A stretch of 64,000 nucleotides of DNA from Isoetes taiwanensis. Its lineage: Eukaryota > Streptophyta > Lycopodiopsida > Isoetales > Isoetaceae. Made by a program: the position numbers and the translations under genes. Below the pieces are notes generated by a model that had not been told where the DNA came from, searched no databases, and saw nothing but the letters and a program-made list of their open reading frames with translations. This document shows, in pieces, positions 1 through 12,339 of this stretch (position 1 is the first letter of the stretch; each line of letters opens with the position of its first letter). The stretch is from the NCBI GenBank assembly GCA_021234155.1, contig JAJEKV010000039.1:11485077-11549076 (forward strand), written 5' to 3'.

Positions 1-1740
1 AGTTGCAAATTTGTTGGAGCAGAACTCTCCTCCACCATCAGTGCGAAGAGAAATCAGTTTCTTTCCTGTAAACCTTTCAACCTCCACTTGAAATGCCACA
101 AATTGGTCAAAGGCTTTAGATTTGGATCTCAGCAAATAGACAAACATCTTTCTTGTATGATCATAAAGAAACATGAGTATATAATGGGCACCACATACAA
201 TTGTTGGCTGAATGGGGCCACAAATGTCACCATGGACCAGCTCTAAAATCTGGGATGCATGAGAATCAGAGGATGGAAAATGTTCTCTGGTGGTTTTACT
301 CATGAGACAAGCATTACAGGGAGCTGTGGCATGAACAGTGGGTCTTAACCCTTTCTTTGTGACAATATGGTGAAGACGGGCTGGAGAATGGCCAAATCTG
401 TAATGCCAAATAGAATGCTTAGAAGGAGGAGCAATTACCAGATTAGTTTGTTCAACCATGGAGGTGTCATCTTTAATTTGGTAGAGATTTCCAGACCGAA
501 TTGCAGTGAGCAGTATGTCTCTTTTCTTGTTGGTCACATGACAAAGATTGAATGTGAACACAACCTTCAGTCCAGCATCTGCTATCTTACTGACACAAAA
601 CAGATTTTTATGGAGGCCAGGAACATGCAAGACATCAGTGACAAGCTTGATGCAACTGGATTGAAGTGGAATTGCAACAGTTCCTCAGGCTACAACAAAT
701 TGATGATGATTGTCACCCATCCTTACTAATCGATGACTAGAAAAAGGACTGTAGGAAATAAAGTTTGAGCGATTTGGAGACATATGGCTTGTGGCTCCAG
801 AATCCAAATACCAAGTAGGATCTGCAGGATAAACATCACCAGTCATGACTGTGCAAAGAAAATCTTGTACCATGTTGTTTTGCTCAATAATTGGAGATCG
901 AGCTTGCTCAATTGTTGGTGATGGAATAGGTGCTGGAGCTCTGCATTCTTTTGCAAGGTGCCCTCCCTTCTATCATCTGTAACAAGTGATCTTGGTCCTA
1001 TCCAATCTTGGCTTCCTGGTGTCTTTCTTTTTATTTGGCCTGAGATCAGCAAGCATGAGAGAATCAGTCCCTTTTGATGGACTTATTTCTTGCTGACGAA
1101 GAGCTTCATTCTTGACCCGATCTAATGCTGTATCAAACGTGTAATCATCCAATCTTCCTTTAAGATTTATGACAAACCTTCAAATGCTTTGGGCAAACTA
1201 TTCAATAACATACACACTTTCTCATCTTTTGTTATTGGCACTCCAGTTGCACATTGATCATGTAACATGTCCTTCATCTGACAGACATGATCCATGACGT
1301 CTCCTCCCTCATTGAGATGCAACTCATAGAGATGTTTTCTCAATATAAGCCTGTTGCCAGCACTTGTAGACTCATAATGATGAAGGAGAATATTCCACAC
1401 CTCCTTTGCATAGTTGGCTCTCTTGACAAGCCTTGCAGGAGTATCATCCAAGCTAGTTGAAATGATCAATCTAGCCTTCCTATCTTTTTCAAGAAAATCA
1501 GCCTGAGGGATATCAATCACAACCTCAATAGTCGGTTCAGACCTTTCAGAGCTTGCTGGCAGAGATGCAAACTCTGGATTCACAGCTTCCCAAAGTTGTT
1601 TGTCCTCAAGAATCATTTGCATGCGTCATTTCCACATTTGGAAGTTTTTGCCAGTGAAGCGAGGAATCAAATGCCATTCAGTAGGTGAGATGGTAGCAGG
1701 ATTTGCATCAATGATGCTTTGCAAGGAATTTTTTTTTTTT
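1..1740 (-). pseudogene. Ty1/copia retrotransposon gag-protease-integrase fragment
   Basis: Read on the minus strand, this holds the 5' part of a copia polyprotein in the usual order. About 1740-1626 encodes the start of the gag-like domain (RFTGKNFQMWK). 1622-1167 encodes a UBN2-type gag domain ending in the LLNSLP..F region. 873-790 holds the aspartic protease motif DSGATSHM. From about 680 down to 1 come the GAG-pre-integrase region (WHYRFGH..., CNAC) and the start of the integrase core with an LVHGDICGP-type motif. It is broken: an in-frame TGA separates the N-terminal piece from the UBN2 piece near 1623, and the pieces around 840-1160 lie in different frames. Reverse transcriptase and RNase H would lie beyond the left edge. 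No LTR is visible at the right end, which stops at a T run (1730-1742) next to an unrelated repeated segment. Family assignment is firm; the element is clearly inactive. Confidence 0.9.
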
Positions 1741-1741
1741 T

Positions 1742-2355
1742 TAATGGGAGGATTTACTATAGGTTTACATTCAGGCCAACCAGATGAATTGATGGAAGAA
1801 ATTCCAACCTTTTTCACAGATCCTCTGCCTGTTAGTATGGACAAGGTGGGTTGTAAGTTCTTGTATGCATGTATTATGTTACTACGTGAATCTTAGAACA
1901 ACCTTTTCACATGCAGGGATATATTGTTGTGAACCCTCTCTAGGCCTTCATACATGGATCTAGAATGTCATTATCTGAAGAGTGAGTAAGTTTTTTATTT
2001 CTTTCTCTGTGGATGCATTCTTTACATTCTTTCTTCAATTTTGGGCACCACTTCCCTGGTATCATTATTTGCAGCTTAATTTAGCATCACCACTTACATA
2101 TCCTAAAGACGTATTTTAATTTGGCTCTATGGCTGAGCCTGATCATGTTATTGTGAAACCAATATCCAATTTGTCTACTAAGGATATGCCTGTTGTGTTT
2201 CTTTTCTTTTACATTACGCCAAAGAAGCACGAGAATGTTCTTCAAAAATACTTCAATAAAGAAAAGGGGCCAATCACAAACATGGACCCAATGGGTAATT
2301 TACTCGTTATCATAAAGAAGTACAAACATAAAGACTGCTACATTATTACTAGATA
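1742..2355 (+). repeat. Exon-like duplicated segment, copy 1
   Basis: This roughly 600-bp stretch is closely similar to 4340-4940. It looks like gene sequence: an open piece starting MGGFTIGLHSGQPDELMEE, a possible donor GACAAG|GTGGGT near 1846, an acceptor TTTCACATGCAG near 1916, and a second open piece starting MAEPDHVIVKP (2129-2446). I do not recognise the protein. The right end carries a local tandem expansion in which a piece around GACTGCTACATTATTACT recurs at 2331-2355 and 2421-2444; copy 2 lacks this. It abuts the T run at the end of the copia fragment. Confidence 0.6.
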
Positions 2356-2449
2356 TTACTGCTATATTATTACTGCTACATTATTACTGGATATTATTGG
2401 ATATTACTGCTACAAACATAAAGACTGCTACATTATTACTGGATAGACT

Positions 2450-4339
2450 GTGGCCATAACCCTAGAAATAAAAAATTATTCCATGGTCTAAACGCCCACC
2501 ACAACAATAATAATTTGGAATGGCCACACCCTAGGGGTTTGAAGATTTGGCAAATATCAAATTGGCCACTTATTGAGTGAATTTAATAAATTGGTATTTT
2601 GAACTGGCCACCATCCTTTGGTCACGGTGAGAATGTATCCTACTCTGCCGTGGCCAACTATTTATGAAATATGTGAATGTGTGGCCAAGTGGCCCGCCGG
2701 GGCCACGAAAAAATACCATGGTACACAAACCAAACATCTATTAGCATTGCATTTTTTGGGATCCAAGTTGTATAATTGGACATTTCCTTTTTCGCATGTG
2801 TGCGGCTACCCACTATCCACCATTCTAGAAAATCTGCTGAGATGAATGGAAAGCCTATCTATGGGAGGTTTTTGTCATTTTCATGCGAGCCCCATTCTAG
2901 AATAAGGAACTGCATTTAGCGCAGAATCTTGAAATATGCTATTAGGCTGGAATGGACAACCAAACTGGAGAGAGAGAACTAGTGGAACAAGCAAAAGTCC
3001 TACAATGTTTAAACACCGCCACAGACGTAAGAGAATGCTGAAAGCACAGATACAAGCTTCCATAACAGCTTAAATTTTAGCTTGAAAACACGTTTTGGCA
3101 AGGCAACAAACCATAAGCTTGTTCAAATAAGCTAGAATGATCAATTGGTAATAAACCTTAAAAGACAACTAACAAATAACAAAGGAAAAGACTGAGAGAA
3201 CTACTAAATGGACACAAATTAAGTTAACTGTAGAGTAGACTAGATTTTGCCCGAGGTATTTACCAAAACTGCTTTTAAACTCTGCCCTTGCATAATGCAA
3301 AGATTTTGTACAAAGATTTGGGTTACCAGCAGATTTCGTTTGCTGAGAAAGGCACCTGCGAATAGTGGATACAAACAAAAACAACACCTATATTTGAATC
3401 TCAGCTACTAGCATTTATGTGTTTCTGGTGAAGATGTGGTCAAACCAGTTCAGACATTAGCAAAATATATGAACCCATGAAATTTTGTTTGCCATCAATG
3501 GGTTCTTTGCAAACTAGCTAACAGACTAAAATGGGTTATATGCTCTAGACCAAATGACCCAGACAGAAAAGTGGATTACTTTCACGAGATTCATACCAAC
3601 ACCGCTTCAAATTCGTCCCTAATATGGGGATGCACCAGACTTGCCTCTGAACTCTAGATCGTAGCATGAGATAGAGATTTTCTCTCGCATTCCAAAACTA
3701 GCCGATAGCCATGAACGTAGCCATCAAAGCAAAATGCAAAATCCATTGATTAGAGCAAAACATCAAAAAGGGGGGTTCAAAGACCTCTCTCGCCCGATGA
3801 GGCTGGAGCACGACTGCAAGCATCTGGGGGCGGGAAGTTTCTAACCGGCATCGACTTCTTTATTTTTCTCTACCCTCCATTTCTTTTAGATCAAAATTCA
3901 ACGGCATGTTGCGTGTCCATGTCAAAATTTTAGACACGTGGATAGGCTAGGCTTCGAGATAATGCGCCACTCGAGGTTAGGATGTTGCTCTAAAAAAAAA
4001 AACAATTCCTTGAAGTTTTTAATACCTTATGTAGTATCATGATAATTTCATATAAATTGGAAATGAAATTAAAAAACAGTTTTATTTTCGTCTCTAGTGA
4101 TCTACATATTGCATATGGGATTTGTTATCTCTATATTGTACCAATGCCATGCTCAATCTACAGATGGTGGGAGCTAACCCACATTCTGCAAATGTCTAGA
4201 AGGTGTTGTTATGGTGCATATGTAACCCCTAGATTTATCTAATATGCCTCTATCTTTCTATATGACAATCATCTCCATAGTTTATTCGCTCGCTACACAA
4301 GAAATGGTACAAAAAGTTCAAGAATTAGTTGTGTTCTAA
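2450..4339. other. Intergenic stretch, no gene recognised
   Basis: Between the two exon-like copies I see no supported gene. 2735-2899 resembles 57430-57545, the right end of the TIR element described there, including a GCGAGCCCCATTCTAGAAT end. The rest is low-identity AT-rich sequence with short open frames that show no family motif. Confidence 0.4.
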
Positions 4340-4940
4340 AATGGGAGGATTTACTATAAGTTTACATTTAGGCCAACCAGATGAATTGATGGAAGAAATT
4401 CCTACCTTTTTCATAGATCCTCTGCTTGTTAGTATGGACAAGGTGGGTTGTAAGTTCTTGTATGCATGTATTGATCTTAGAACGACTTTTTCACATGCAG
4501 GGATATATTGTTGTGAACCCTCTCTAGGCCTTCATACATGGATCTAGAATGTCAACATCTGAAAAGTGAGTAAGTTTTTTATTTTTTTCTCCGTGGATGC
4601 ATTCTTTACATTCTTTCTTCAATTTCGGGCACCACTTCCCTGGCATCATTATTTGCAACTTAATTTAGCATCACCACTTACATATCCTAAAGACGTATTT
4701 TAATTTGGCTCTATGGCTGAGCCTGATCATGTTATTGCGAAACCAATACCCAACTTGTCTACTAAGGATATGCCTACTGTGTTTCTTTTCTTTTATATTA
4801 CGCCAAAGAAGCACGAGAATGTTCTTCAAAAATACTTCAGTAAAGAAAAGGGGCCAATCACAAACATAGACCCAATGGGTAATTTACTCGTTATCATAAA
4901 GAAAGTACAAACATAAAGACTGCTACATTATCACTGGATA
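4340..4940 (+). repeat. Exon-like duplicated segment, copy 2
   Basis: This is the second copy of 1742-2355, in the same orientation about 2.6 kb downstream. The two open pieces are both preserved (4341-4547 and 4713-4916), with the same putative donor and the TTTTTCACATGCAG acceptor. Differences are scattered substitutions plus a short deletion. One of these removes part of the intron-like spacer (ATTATGTTACTACGTG in copy 1). Product unknown; both copies could derive from one captured or duplicated gene fragment. Confidence 0.6.
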
Positions 4941-5311
4941 TTTTATTCAATATAACTTCATCAACAGTTCTAGCAACCATGTGCTATGTGTTTGTCTTAC
5001 ACATTGTTATATTTCGATGAAACGTATCTAATTCTCAAATCACGGAACATGATGTCATTCTTTATAATCACTTTCAAGTTTTGAGGTGGATTATCCTTCT
5101 TAAGACCTTGTGCGCAGGACTTGGATTGTGATAGTTGATAGGGACATGTAATTGTTGTGACTATTTTAGCCCCTCCGAGTCGGCTCCAAGTCAGCTGCAT
5201 GCCTTAATCTAACCAAAAAAAAAAAAAAAAAAAAAAGATAAAGATATCAAGAAATAGTGCCCTCTCTGCCTTTATGTGCTTGGGTGCTACTTAATGTTCA
5301 TCAGCAATCCT

Positions 5312-5820
5312 TTAAACTGTAATCAAGTTGGGAGTGAATTCAATTCCCATGTCATCTACACATGTGCCTTCCATTAATCCTCCAAGCTCCCAACAATCCT
5401 TTCTCATGTCGTAATTAACCAAAGCTATATTCTCCGAAGGTAGGTCTATCATGACCGTAATAACATCCCCCGTGCTAGGAATGTAGCACCTTAATGGTTT
5501 CTTTCTTTTCTCAAGTTTAACATGAAGTTTCAGATCTAACTTCCATCTACTGCTTAATTTTACAGGATGCATCTATAATTCAGAAATTCTTTCAAAAGAA
5601 ATTTAACCTCCCAAACCTTTGAAGTGCGTCCAATGGCAATAGAAGAATCTACTGGTGTTGAGTCCTTAGAACCGTTTGCAACTTTGTTGTTGTATATAAA
5701 ATCCTCCCCATACTCTTTTGTTTGAAGTTATGCCATCTACATCAGTTGCAGTATGCTTTCCTTTACCAGTGGAAATGCCCAAAGCCTCAAACTCTTTCTG
5801 TTTTGCAGAGCCTACAGAGC
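5312..5820 (-). pseudogene. Unidentified coding-like fragment
   Basis: Two open stretches lie on the minus strand. 5572-5312 encodes an 86-residue piece starting MHPVKLSSRWKLDLKLHVK and ending MGIEFTPNLITV. About 5820-5640 encodes a piece with KQKEFEALGISTGKGKHTAT before an in-frame stop. Composition looks like real protein, but I cannot name the family. The first piece contains 66 bp (5474-5539) that recur nearly unchanged at 16820-16885, upstream of the UGT gene. The 3' end of the LINE to its right sits about 80 bp away, so this may be what is left of the gene the LINE landed in. Confidence 0.35.
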
Positions 5821-6096
5821 CCTGGTTATAAACCTTTTATTTCTTACGAAATCTGGCTGCCTTATATGAAAAAAACCTGTACCTATTACCGACAGTTCCA
5901 GGGAGGAAGGAAGGAAGGAAGGAAGGTTCTTTTATCGTCCGCGGAGGCCAATCGGCCTATGGGACCCAAATTACACGGGTGCAGCAAGCCCGTTGCTACC
6001 CGGATTAAAAAACCCCCTTACAAGGGAAAAACCGTCGCAACAACAAGCCTGCTGGCAGCTGTACAAATATACATATACACATGTATTCCCGGCACC

Positions 6097-9000
6097 TCAG
6101 GTAGGCGCGAGGGGACAGAGGTGAGTCCGCAGATCCAAAACCTCCTGGAGGTAGGAGCCAAGGGATCGAACTGACGGCGTACTGAGTAGCTCGTGCAGTG
6201 GCAGACCAGGTCGCACCAACAGGGCGTAGCGAGCCCGGATCTGACTAGAGACTGGACAGCTCTGGAAGGCATGGCTTTCATCCTCAACAACCCCCAGCGG
6301 GCAATACTGACAAAGCCTATCCTGGCACGGCTCTCCAATCCACCGACCCGTCTCAAGCCGAAGATGGTGGGCCCCTGTTCGAATGGACGCGATGATCCTG
6401 CGCTTCTTCATGGGCAACTGAGAACGCAGGTAGAGCTGTGGGTCTCGAACCAGGGTGGGATTTATGTGATGTTTGTAGTGTGCCATCTTTACCTGTTCCA
6501 GAGCATTGTGGTCCCAGAGCTTCCCCAGGAAACAAGAGTCCAAGTACCCCCTCAGCCTATCCCGGCCGGCGTCTGTGTGTACCTGGACGCACCTATGTGC
6601 CTCTACGTTCCAGCGTGCCAGCCACTGGGCTCTTTTGTCCTTCCAACAAGCCCTGAGTCGTTGCGGGCTCATCGCCACAGCGTAAGCCAAGTGCGGGAGC
6701 CGAGTGTCGCCCATGCTGGCCACCTTCTGGAAATAAACAATGTGTCTATCGAGGGCCGCATGCTGCAGGGGCATGAATCCTGTCTCCTGCAATAAGATCT
6801 GATATGGAACTGAGGGCTTGACCCCAAGTGCCCACGTCAAAAATGCCTTCTGGACCTGCTCCAAGTCGTTCCAAGTCGCCAAAGACACTACTGGGCCCCA
6901 CACCTCGACCCCATACAGAAGAACTGGCTCCACCAGTGCCCGGAACAAATGTGACTGGTGGCCCCAGTCATACAGCTCTGCCATGTGACTATTGTTTTGC
7001 ATTGCGTACAGTGCCTTCCAACCTGCGGTCACCCGAAGTTGAATGGATGCATCCCAATACATTGAGGACGAAAATTCCACCCCCAGGTACTTGTAGCTGG
7101 GTGTGACCTCTACCATCTGCCCCTGATAAGTGAGGGCTGGAGGTGCTGGATGACGTGAGGAGGATATGAGGACCACCTTAGTCTTGGCCAGGTTGACACG
7201 CATGTCCGTCGCCTGGCAAAATGAGTCCAGGGCATCTAGGTGTGCCTGCATGCCCTCTGGTGTATGGGCCAAGAGGTCCACATCATCCGCATAGATGAGC
7301 TGCCGGATGACTTGGTGCAAGAGCTGTATACCATCCCCCCCATTGGCAGCAAGCCAAGGTTCCAACTGGTCAATGTAAAGTCCAAAGAGTGTGGGTGAGA
7401 GGAGACAACCTTGCCTTACTCCAATGCTGCTGGCAAATGACTGTCCTTCCGGTTGCATGCGGCCTGTGCAGCTCTCGTACAGTCTGTACACTGTGTAGGG
7501 AGCCCCAGATGGTGCAATCTCGCCCACAACTTTTCCCGGGGTACCGTGTCGAAAGCTTTTGCAAAATCCACAAAACAGCAGTACAGGTCCTCTCGACGGT
7601 TCTTGCTGTCCTCAAACAGCGCCCTGAGTGTGAAGATGTGATCAATGGTCGAATGTCGGGGTCGGAAGCCTGCCTGGATTAGTGCCCTGATTTCTGCTGC
7701 CTCTGCCCAGCTGGTTACCTTCTATTCGAGAATGCCCGCCAACAGCTTGGCAAACACTGAGCTGACCATGATGGTTCGGTAATTGGCTGGACACTGTGGA
7801 TCCCCTTGTAGATCGGAACGACCCTGCCTGTGGTCCATGACCGGGGAAAACCCTCTTGCAGCGCCCTGTTGAACAGTGCAGTAAGGACGGGCACCATGGG
7901 CTGTCCTGCCCACTTGAGCAACTCCGCTTGCAGGCCGTCTAAGTCTGCTGCCTTCCCATTAGCCAGGCGCTGCAGCCCCTCTTCGACATCCTCTTTTGTG
8001 ATCACCAGCAGTGGGCCATGTTGCGGGGGCACATCTGTCTGTGTTCCCGGGGGATCATAAAGCTGTTGCAGGTACTGCTCCCATTGCTCCGCCGTGATGT
8101 GCCCCGTAGGCTGTGCTGGCCTTTGGAGTACCCTGCGCCAGAAAGTTTTCGGGTGGGTGTCTAGTAGGCCGAACATTTCTCCTTGGTGCCTTGCGAGGTA
8201 CCTTGCCTTTGTTTCCTTGAGGAAGGTGCGGTAATGGTTGGTGGTCTGAGCTCGCGTGTCCACGATGAGACGGAGTGTGCGTTTGCGTTCCTTACACTCA
8301 GCATCAAACCATCTGTTACGCGGAAAGGTTGCGGCCTCTGATCTCTGGCGTGGGGGAGGTCTCCCAAAGCAGCTGTCTGCCCCTGTTCTGAGGAGCTCAA
8401 CCAGTTGGTCGGTTTGCTGCTCCAGCGTGTGGGCCCGCAGAACTGTCGGGAGGGCTTCTGCGAGCATGTCAGCGTAACCCTCTGCCTGCTCATAATCCAA
8501 GCGCAACCGAGGTCGGCAAGGTGCTGCCACTGAGGGGGCCGTAGCGGCTGGCCAGGCCAGCCTCACATAGAGTGGGAGGTGATCTGAGTCGGCCTCCTCG
8601 TCCCGACTGTCCGTGCCCACGTGAAAATGGCTGACAAGGTGTACATCCTGTGCAGCCACTATGACATAATCCACGACACTAGTTCCCCCGCCGTGATTGT
8701 CCTGTCTGCAAGTGTACCAGTGGGAAAAGGGCAATTGTGGTAGGCCATTGCATATGAGCAGCTCAAAGATACCACACATTAGGAGCAATTGTCTGCCGAA
8801 GCGGGTGACCTGACTGTCATCTGAGTGCCGTGGGCAAGCTGCCTCTGCGGGACGCAACTGCATCACGTCATCCGCGAGGGGGTCTAGCCGCATGGCCTGT
8901 TCCACCCCTATCCGCGCATTGAAGTCTCCAAGGAGCATGACTCTGCCCATCCGCTTGTGCTGCTGTATGTCATCATATAGATCGACATACGGGTCCATCC

Positions 9001-9379
9001 TCTCCACCTCCGGGTGACTGTGATAGAAGGGACTCTCTGCATGGGGAAAGTAGCAAGCAGCTAGGAAGAGAGGATCGCCGTCAGGGTGGTGCACCCGGAC
9101 CCACAAATAGCGGTTATGTCTGTCGGTCTTCTGGAGGGAAACCAAATGTGCCAAGGCTACCCCGTAGTAGCAGGCAACCCCACCGTGCCCACGTCTCCCT
9201 GTACAACCATTGAACACCGAAAAATGCTGGTACCCTGGCAGATCGGGCAGCCTGTGGCCTGGGTGTTCCCATGTCTCCATGAGGAAGATGAGGTCCATGT
9301 CCACAGCTACTGAATTGAGGCTATCGCCCTTCTGCCACGGGAAACCCCGACAGTTCCAGACCACCACCCGGAGGCACAA
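6097..9379 (-). pseudogene. LINE ORF2: endonuclease-reverse transcriptase
   Basis: The N-terminal part (9379-8550) is an APE-type endonuclease: WNCRGFPW at the start, GDFNARIG near 8910-8930, and SDHLPLYV near 8570. The reverse transcriptase follows, with VPIYKG, the fingers region FVDFAKAFDTVPREKLW (about 7540-7590), RQGCLLSPTLFGLYID, and the catalytic YADD at 7281-7293. The C-terminal half (6900-6100) holds the thumb/connection region and a Cys-rich tail (CQDRLCQYCPLG). Breaks: a frameshift near 7800 inside the motif after VPIYKG, a stop at 7722, and another frameshift near 7530. No ATG precedes the WNCRG motif; the first codon after the ORF1 stop region is TTG. Confidence 0.85.
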
Positions 9380-9382
9380 TTC

Positions 9383-10830
9383 CTATTGAGCGATCGGAGA
9401 TGCTTGTGTAGTGTGTGTCACGGAAGGACCAGCAGCGGGAGCAGACTGAGTTGCGGGGGCAGACTTCGGACAAGCAGAAGCGGAGGCAGCAGGGGCAGCA
9501 TTTGGCTGAGCGGGAGCAGACCGAGTTGTAGGGGCAGATTGCGGAGGAGCAGGAGCGGAGGCAGGAGGGGTAGCATTTGGCTGAGCAGGTGCAGCTGTAG
9601 CATTTGGTTGATGGCGGGCGTCCCTAACCCTGGCGAACTCCCGCCTGCGGGCCTCCTGTTGCACTGGAGTAAGATCCCGGCTCACATACAGAGATGTTCC
9701 CTTCAGTAACTTGCCCTGTCGCAGTATGGCCTCTCGAACTTGTGCATCCGCACCATGACTCGGCTGTGGCCTGGGCGCTGGACCCCATGCTGGGCTGGTC
9801 GTGTAACCTGAACAGGTCCTGGACCAGGAAACGTCATGCGCCCAAGGATCTATGTGTGTCTCTTCCGGCAGGCCCTGAACTACCAGGTTGTGGCTCCGTC
9901 GCCTGCGCTCACGGAGCTCGGCGTCCGGTGAGGGCACTGGCCCACTCTGGCCTGGTGGCGGCACGCGTGATGATGGTGCGACAGGGCGGGGCTGCGGCTG
10001 TCGGCGTTCAGGTTGACCAGGTGACCCCGATCCGATTGACGTCTTGCAGGTTGTTGGGCTCGCGTTACTGGTGTGTCATGTGCTGCGGCTTCTGTTCTCT
10101 GAAGTCTGGAGCTCAGCTCTTGCAAGGCTGGGTCTTGTCTTGCCATCTCCCGCGTGCAGTGCCGCCATTGTTCATGTGCCTCTTCATGGAGGCCCTTGCC
10201 TTGCTCGGCAACGACAGATCGAAGCTCCTGCATTTCCCGGTCCCGTGCCAAATCCTTCTCCCGAAGGGCGCTCAGTGCTGCCTGGTTAACTTCCAAGGTG
10301 GCCTGCAACCTCTGTCTTGTAGCGGTAGCCTCCTCAACTTCCAACTGGAGTGTGGTCTGTGCTCGCCGTGCCATGGCATTGGCCTCATCGACCTCGATGC
10401 GGAGCTGAGACGTGATTGCAAGTGTCTCGCGCTCTGCCCAGTCCCTGTCCTGTCTCGCAGCGTCCAGGGTATCCACGCGAGCCTGCATGTCTGCGAGCAA
10501 CTGCCGGTCTTACTGTCTCTCAAAGTGCACCAAGCGGATGCTGTCGTCCACCTGGCGTGCTTGGGTCTCCAACTCAGTGATCTGTTGTTTTGCTATCATT
10601 AACTGTCTCGCAACACCTGGGATGTTGCAGACTCCATCTCCGTCTCCAGGCCCGCAATGCGGGCACTGTTGGCTTCAACCCCAGCTTGGATGCCGGCTCA
10701 AGGTTCTGCCAACGGAGGGGGCCCTGTGGAGCCTGAGCAGCAAATTCCCATCCGCGAGTCGGCCTGGTTGTGTGGGTCTTGGCCCAGGCCTCCTTCTTCA
10801 TGGAGGATGTCTCTCCCTTGCCCATTGCGT
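9383..10830 (-). pseudogene. LINE ORF1: coiled-coil and RRM-like nucleic-acid-binding protein
   Basis: The minus strand encodes a long heptad-rich region (10500-10180; many Leu/Ala/Glu/Arg, e.g. REKDLARDREMQELRSVVAE) expected to form a coiled coil. It is followed by an RRM-like segment with NLVVQGLPEE (9870-9890) and LYVSRDLTPVQQEARRREF (9625-9680). The tail is low complexity, built from repeats of APAQPNA/APTTRSAP (9400-9600). This is the usual layout of LINE ORF1 proteins: trimerisation coil, then RNA binding. The coil and the RRM part lie in different frames that overlap at 9880-9964, so at least one frameshift is present. The ORF ends in TAG at 9383-9385, in the same frame as ORF2. Confidence 0.7.
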
Positions 10831-10979
10831 CTGCACGGGGCTGCTTCCTTGGTGGCCCTTCCTGGTTTTCCTAGGCAGGCTCGGCCTGCTTGAGGTCAGC
10901 AGGCTGTGCTGGGGTTTGCCCGGGGTGGGGTGCTGTGGTCTGTGGAAGCTCACCTGCTAGGGGTGAGTCTGGACACTGG

Positions 10980-11150
10980 GCTGCTTCTGTGGCCATGACT
11001 TGGGCTATGGCACGTCAAGCAAGGTTTAAGTAGGCTATGGCAGGGGCTTGTCAGGTCTGGCAGGGCTAGGCAGGATGTGGCAGGGCTGTGGCCAGGCTAG
11101 GCAAGGCCAAGAGGCAGTTGGTTGGGCTATGGCAATGTCAGGCAAATGTT
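10980..11150. repeat. G-rich degenerate short tandem units at the LINE 5' end
   Basis: Imperfect units of the type GGCTATGGCA, GGCAGGGCTAGGCAGG and GTCAGG follow each other on the plus strand. They lie just upstream of LINE ORF1 (minus sense) and may be its 5' UTR. Such GC-rich repeated units occur in the promoter region of some LINEs; function here is inference. Confidence 0.5.
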
Positions 11151-11279
11151 GGAGCCTAGCTCAACATTATTCTGTGCGCTGTCTTCCAAAGGCAGTGGGG
11201 TCTCTAAATCTTTCCATGCAGAAGGCCATGAGCTCCATGTCGGCCGCGATGCCGTATCCTTAGGCCTTCGTTCCATGAT

Positions 11280-12184
11280 TTCATTCTGCCATATGTTAGC
11301 GGTGCCCTAAAATTTTCTTTAACCATTGACGTTAGGTAAAAGTTAAACTTACCCAATTTTCACATTTCCTGCCTTGTCTAGGTTTGGGCATAGTCAAGCC
11401 CCATTAGTTATATGCCTTACCAAGGTAATAGAGGACATGTTTAATGCAAATGCTTCTCATTTGCTGATTTTTCTTTTGAGCATCATACCTTAACCACCTT
11501 GGTTTCATGCTTATGAAAATACCTATATGTTATGGAGATCTTAATGTCCCATTATGCACCAAGCCAAGTGCCCATATGATTGCCTTGTTCTAGTCATTTC
11601 CCGCAGATACATGTCCTGCAGCAATATTCCAATCACTCGTGTATTTCTACTACTGTTAATTGAGCCTATATATATCTTTAAGGTGTAGATAACATCTTTA
11701 AGGGCCTATATGCCTTCCTAGTGTCTTCATTTGAGCTATAAAATGCCTATAATAATAAAAAAATATAAAATGCCTATAATAATAAAAAAATCCTGCCTCC
11801 TACCGTAGGTCAGGTGGGCCAAAGTATTAACAATTTATTGGTATCAACAAGGAGAGTAGGGCCTTGTTGCACCTCCAAGGCCCTACTCTACCTATCATGC
11901 ATTAATTTTTGTGAAATCACACCTACTGACCATGCAGTTTCCTTTAAGGTAGAATCATGTCATGCAATGTGCACACTGTACCATATAATGTATCTGGAAA
12001 ATATTCTTTTAGCATGGTCTTTAGTACCATTTGTGAGAGCTTAATTTTGCCACATCTCTTGTTCGCAAAGGTTTCAATCCAGTTACAATGCCAGCTGTTA
12101 AAGCATCTGAATGGGCATAGACATAAGGCCAAATTTGGGAGAGAATCACCTTTGATGCTTATTTGAATGGCCCGCAACTATACG
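11280..12184. other. AT-rich stretch, nothing recognised
   Basis: I see no protein family, RNA gene or terminal repeat here. A short imperfect duplication of AAATGCCTATAATAATAAAAAAAT occurs at 11740-11790. Confidence 0.4.
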
Positions 12185-12339
12185 CCCACATGAGCTTTTT
12201 TTTTTTTTTTGAAGAACTGTGTCATCAATATATTAAAAGAATGGTGATGTTACAAAGCGAGTGAGGAGGAAGGAGAACTGCCCCAAAGAGACAACGATAC
12301 CTCGACACTCCACAACAAACTCACAGAAAAACTGCAACT

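Larger units (their letters stand above)
5900..11270 (-). mobile_element. LINE non-LTR retrotransposon, near full length
   Basis: This is a GC-rich block on the minus strand, sharply different from the AT-rich flanks. Order on the minus strand: a 5' region of degenerate GGCTAGGCAGG/GGCTATGGCA-type units (about 11150-10980); ORF1 (10830-9383); ORF2 with endonuclease (9379-8500), reverse transcriptase (8000-7150) and a C-terminal Cys/His-containing region; then a 3' end marked by a CCTT-type microsatellite (GGAAGGAAGG on the plus strand at 5911-5932). ORF2 carries two frameshifts and a stop, so this copy is dead. I could not find a target duplication. The limits are therefore set by the microsatellite tail on the left and the drop in GC on the right. 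Confidence 0.85.

Noticed and set aside
6193-6795. 200-codon plus-strand open frame in the LINE
   Set aside because: It lies antisense to LINE ORF2 in GC-rich DNA and has no motif; it is a shadow frame, like 9694-10602 and 10412-10960.
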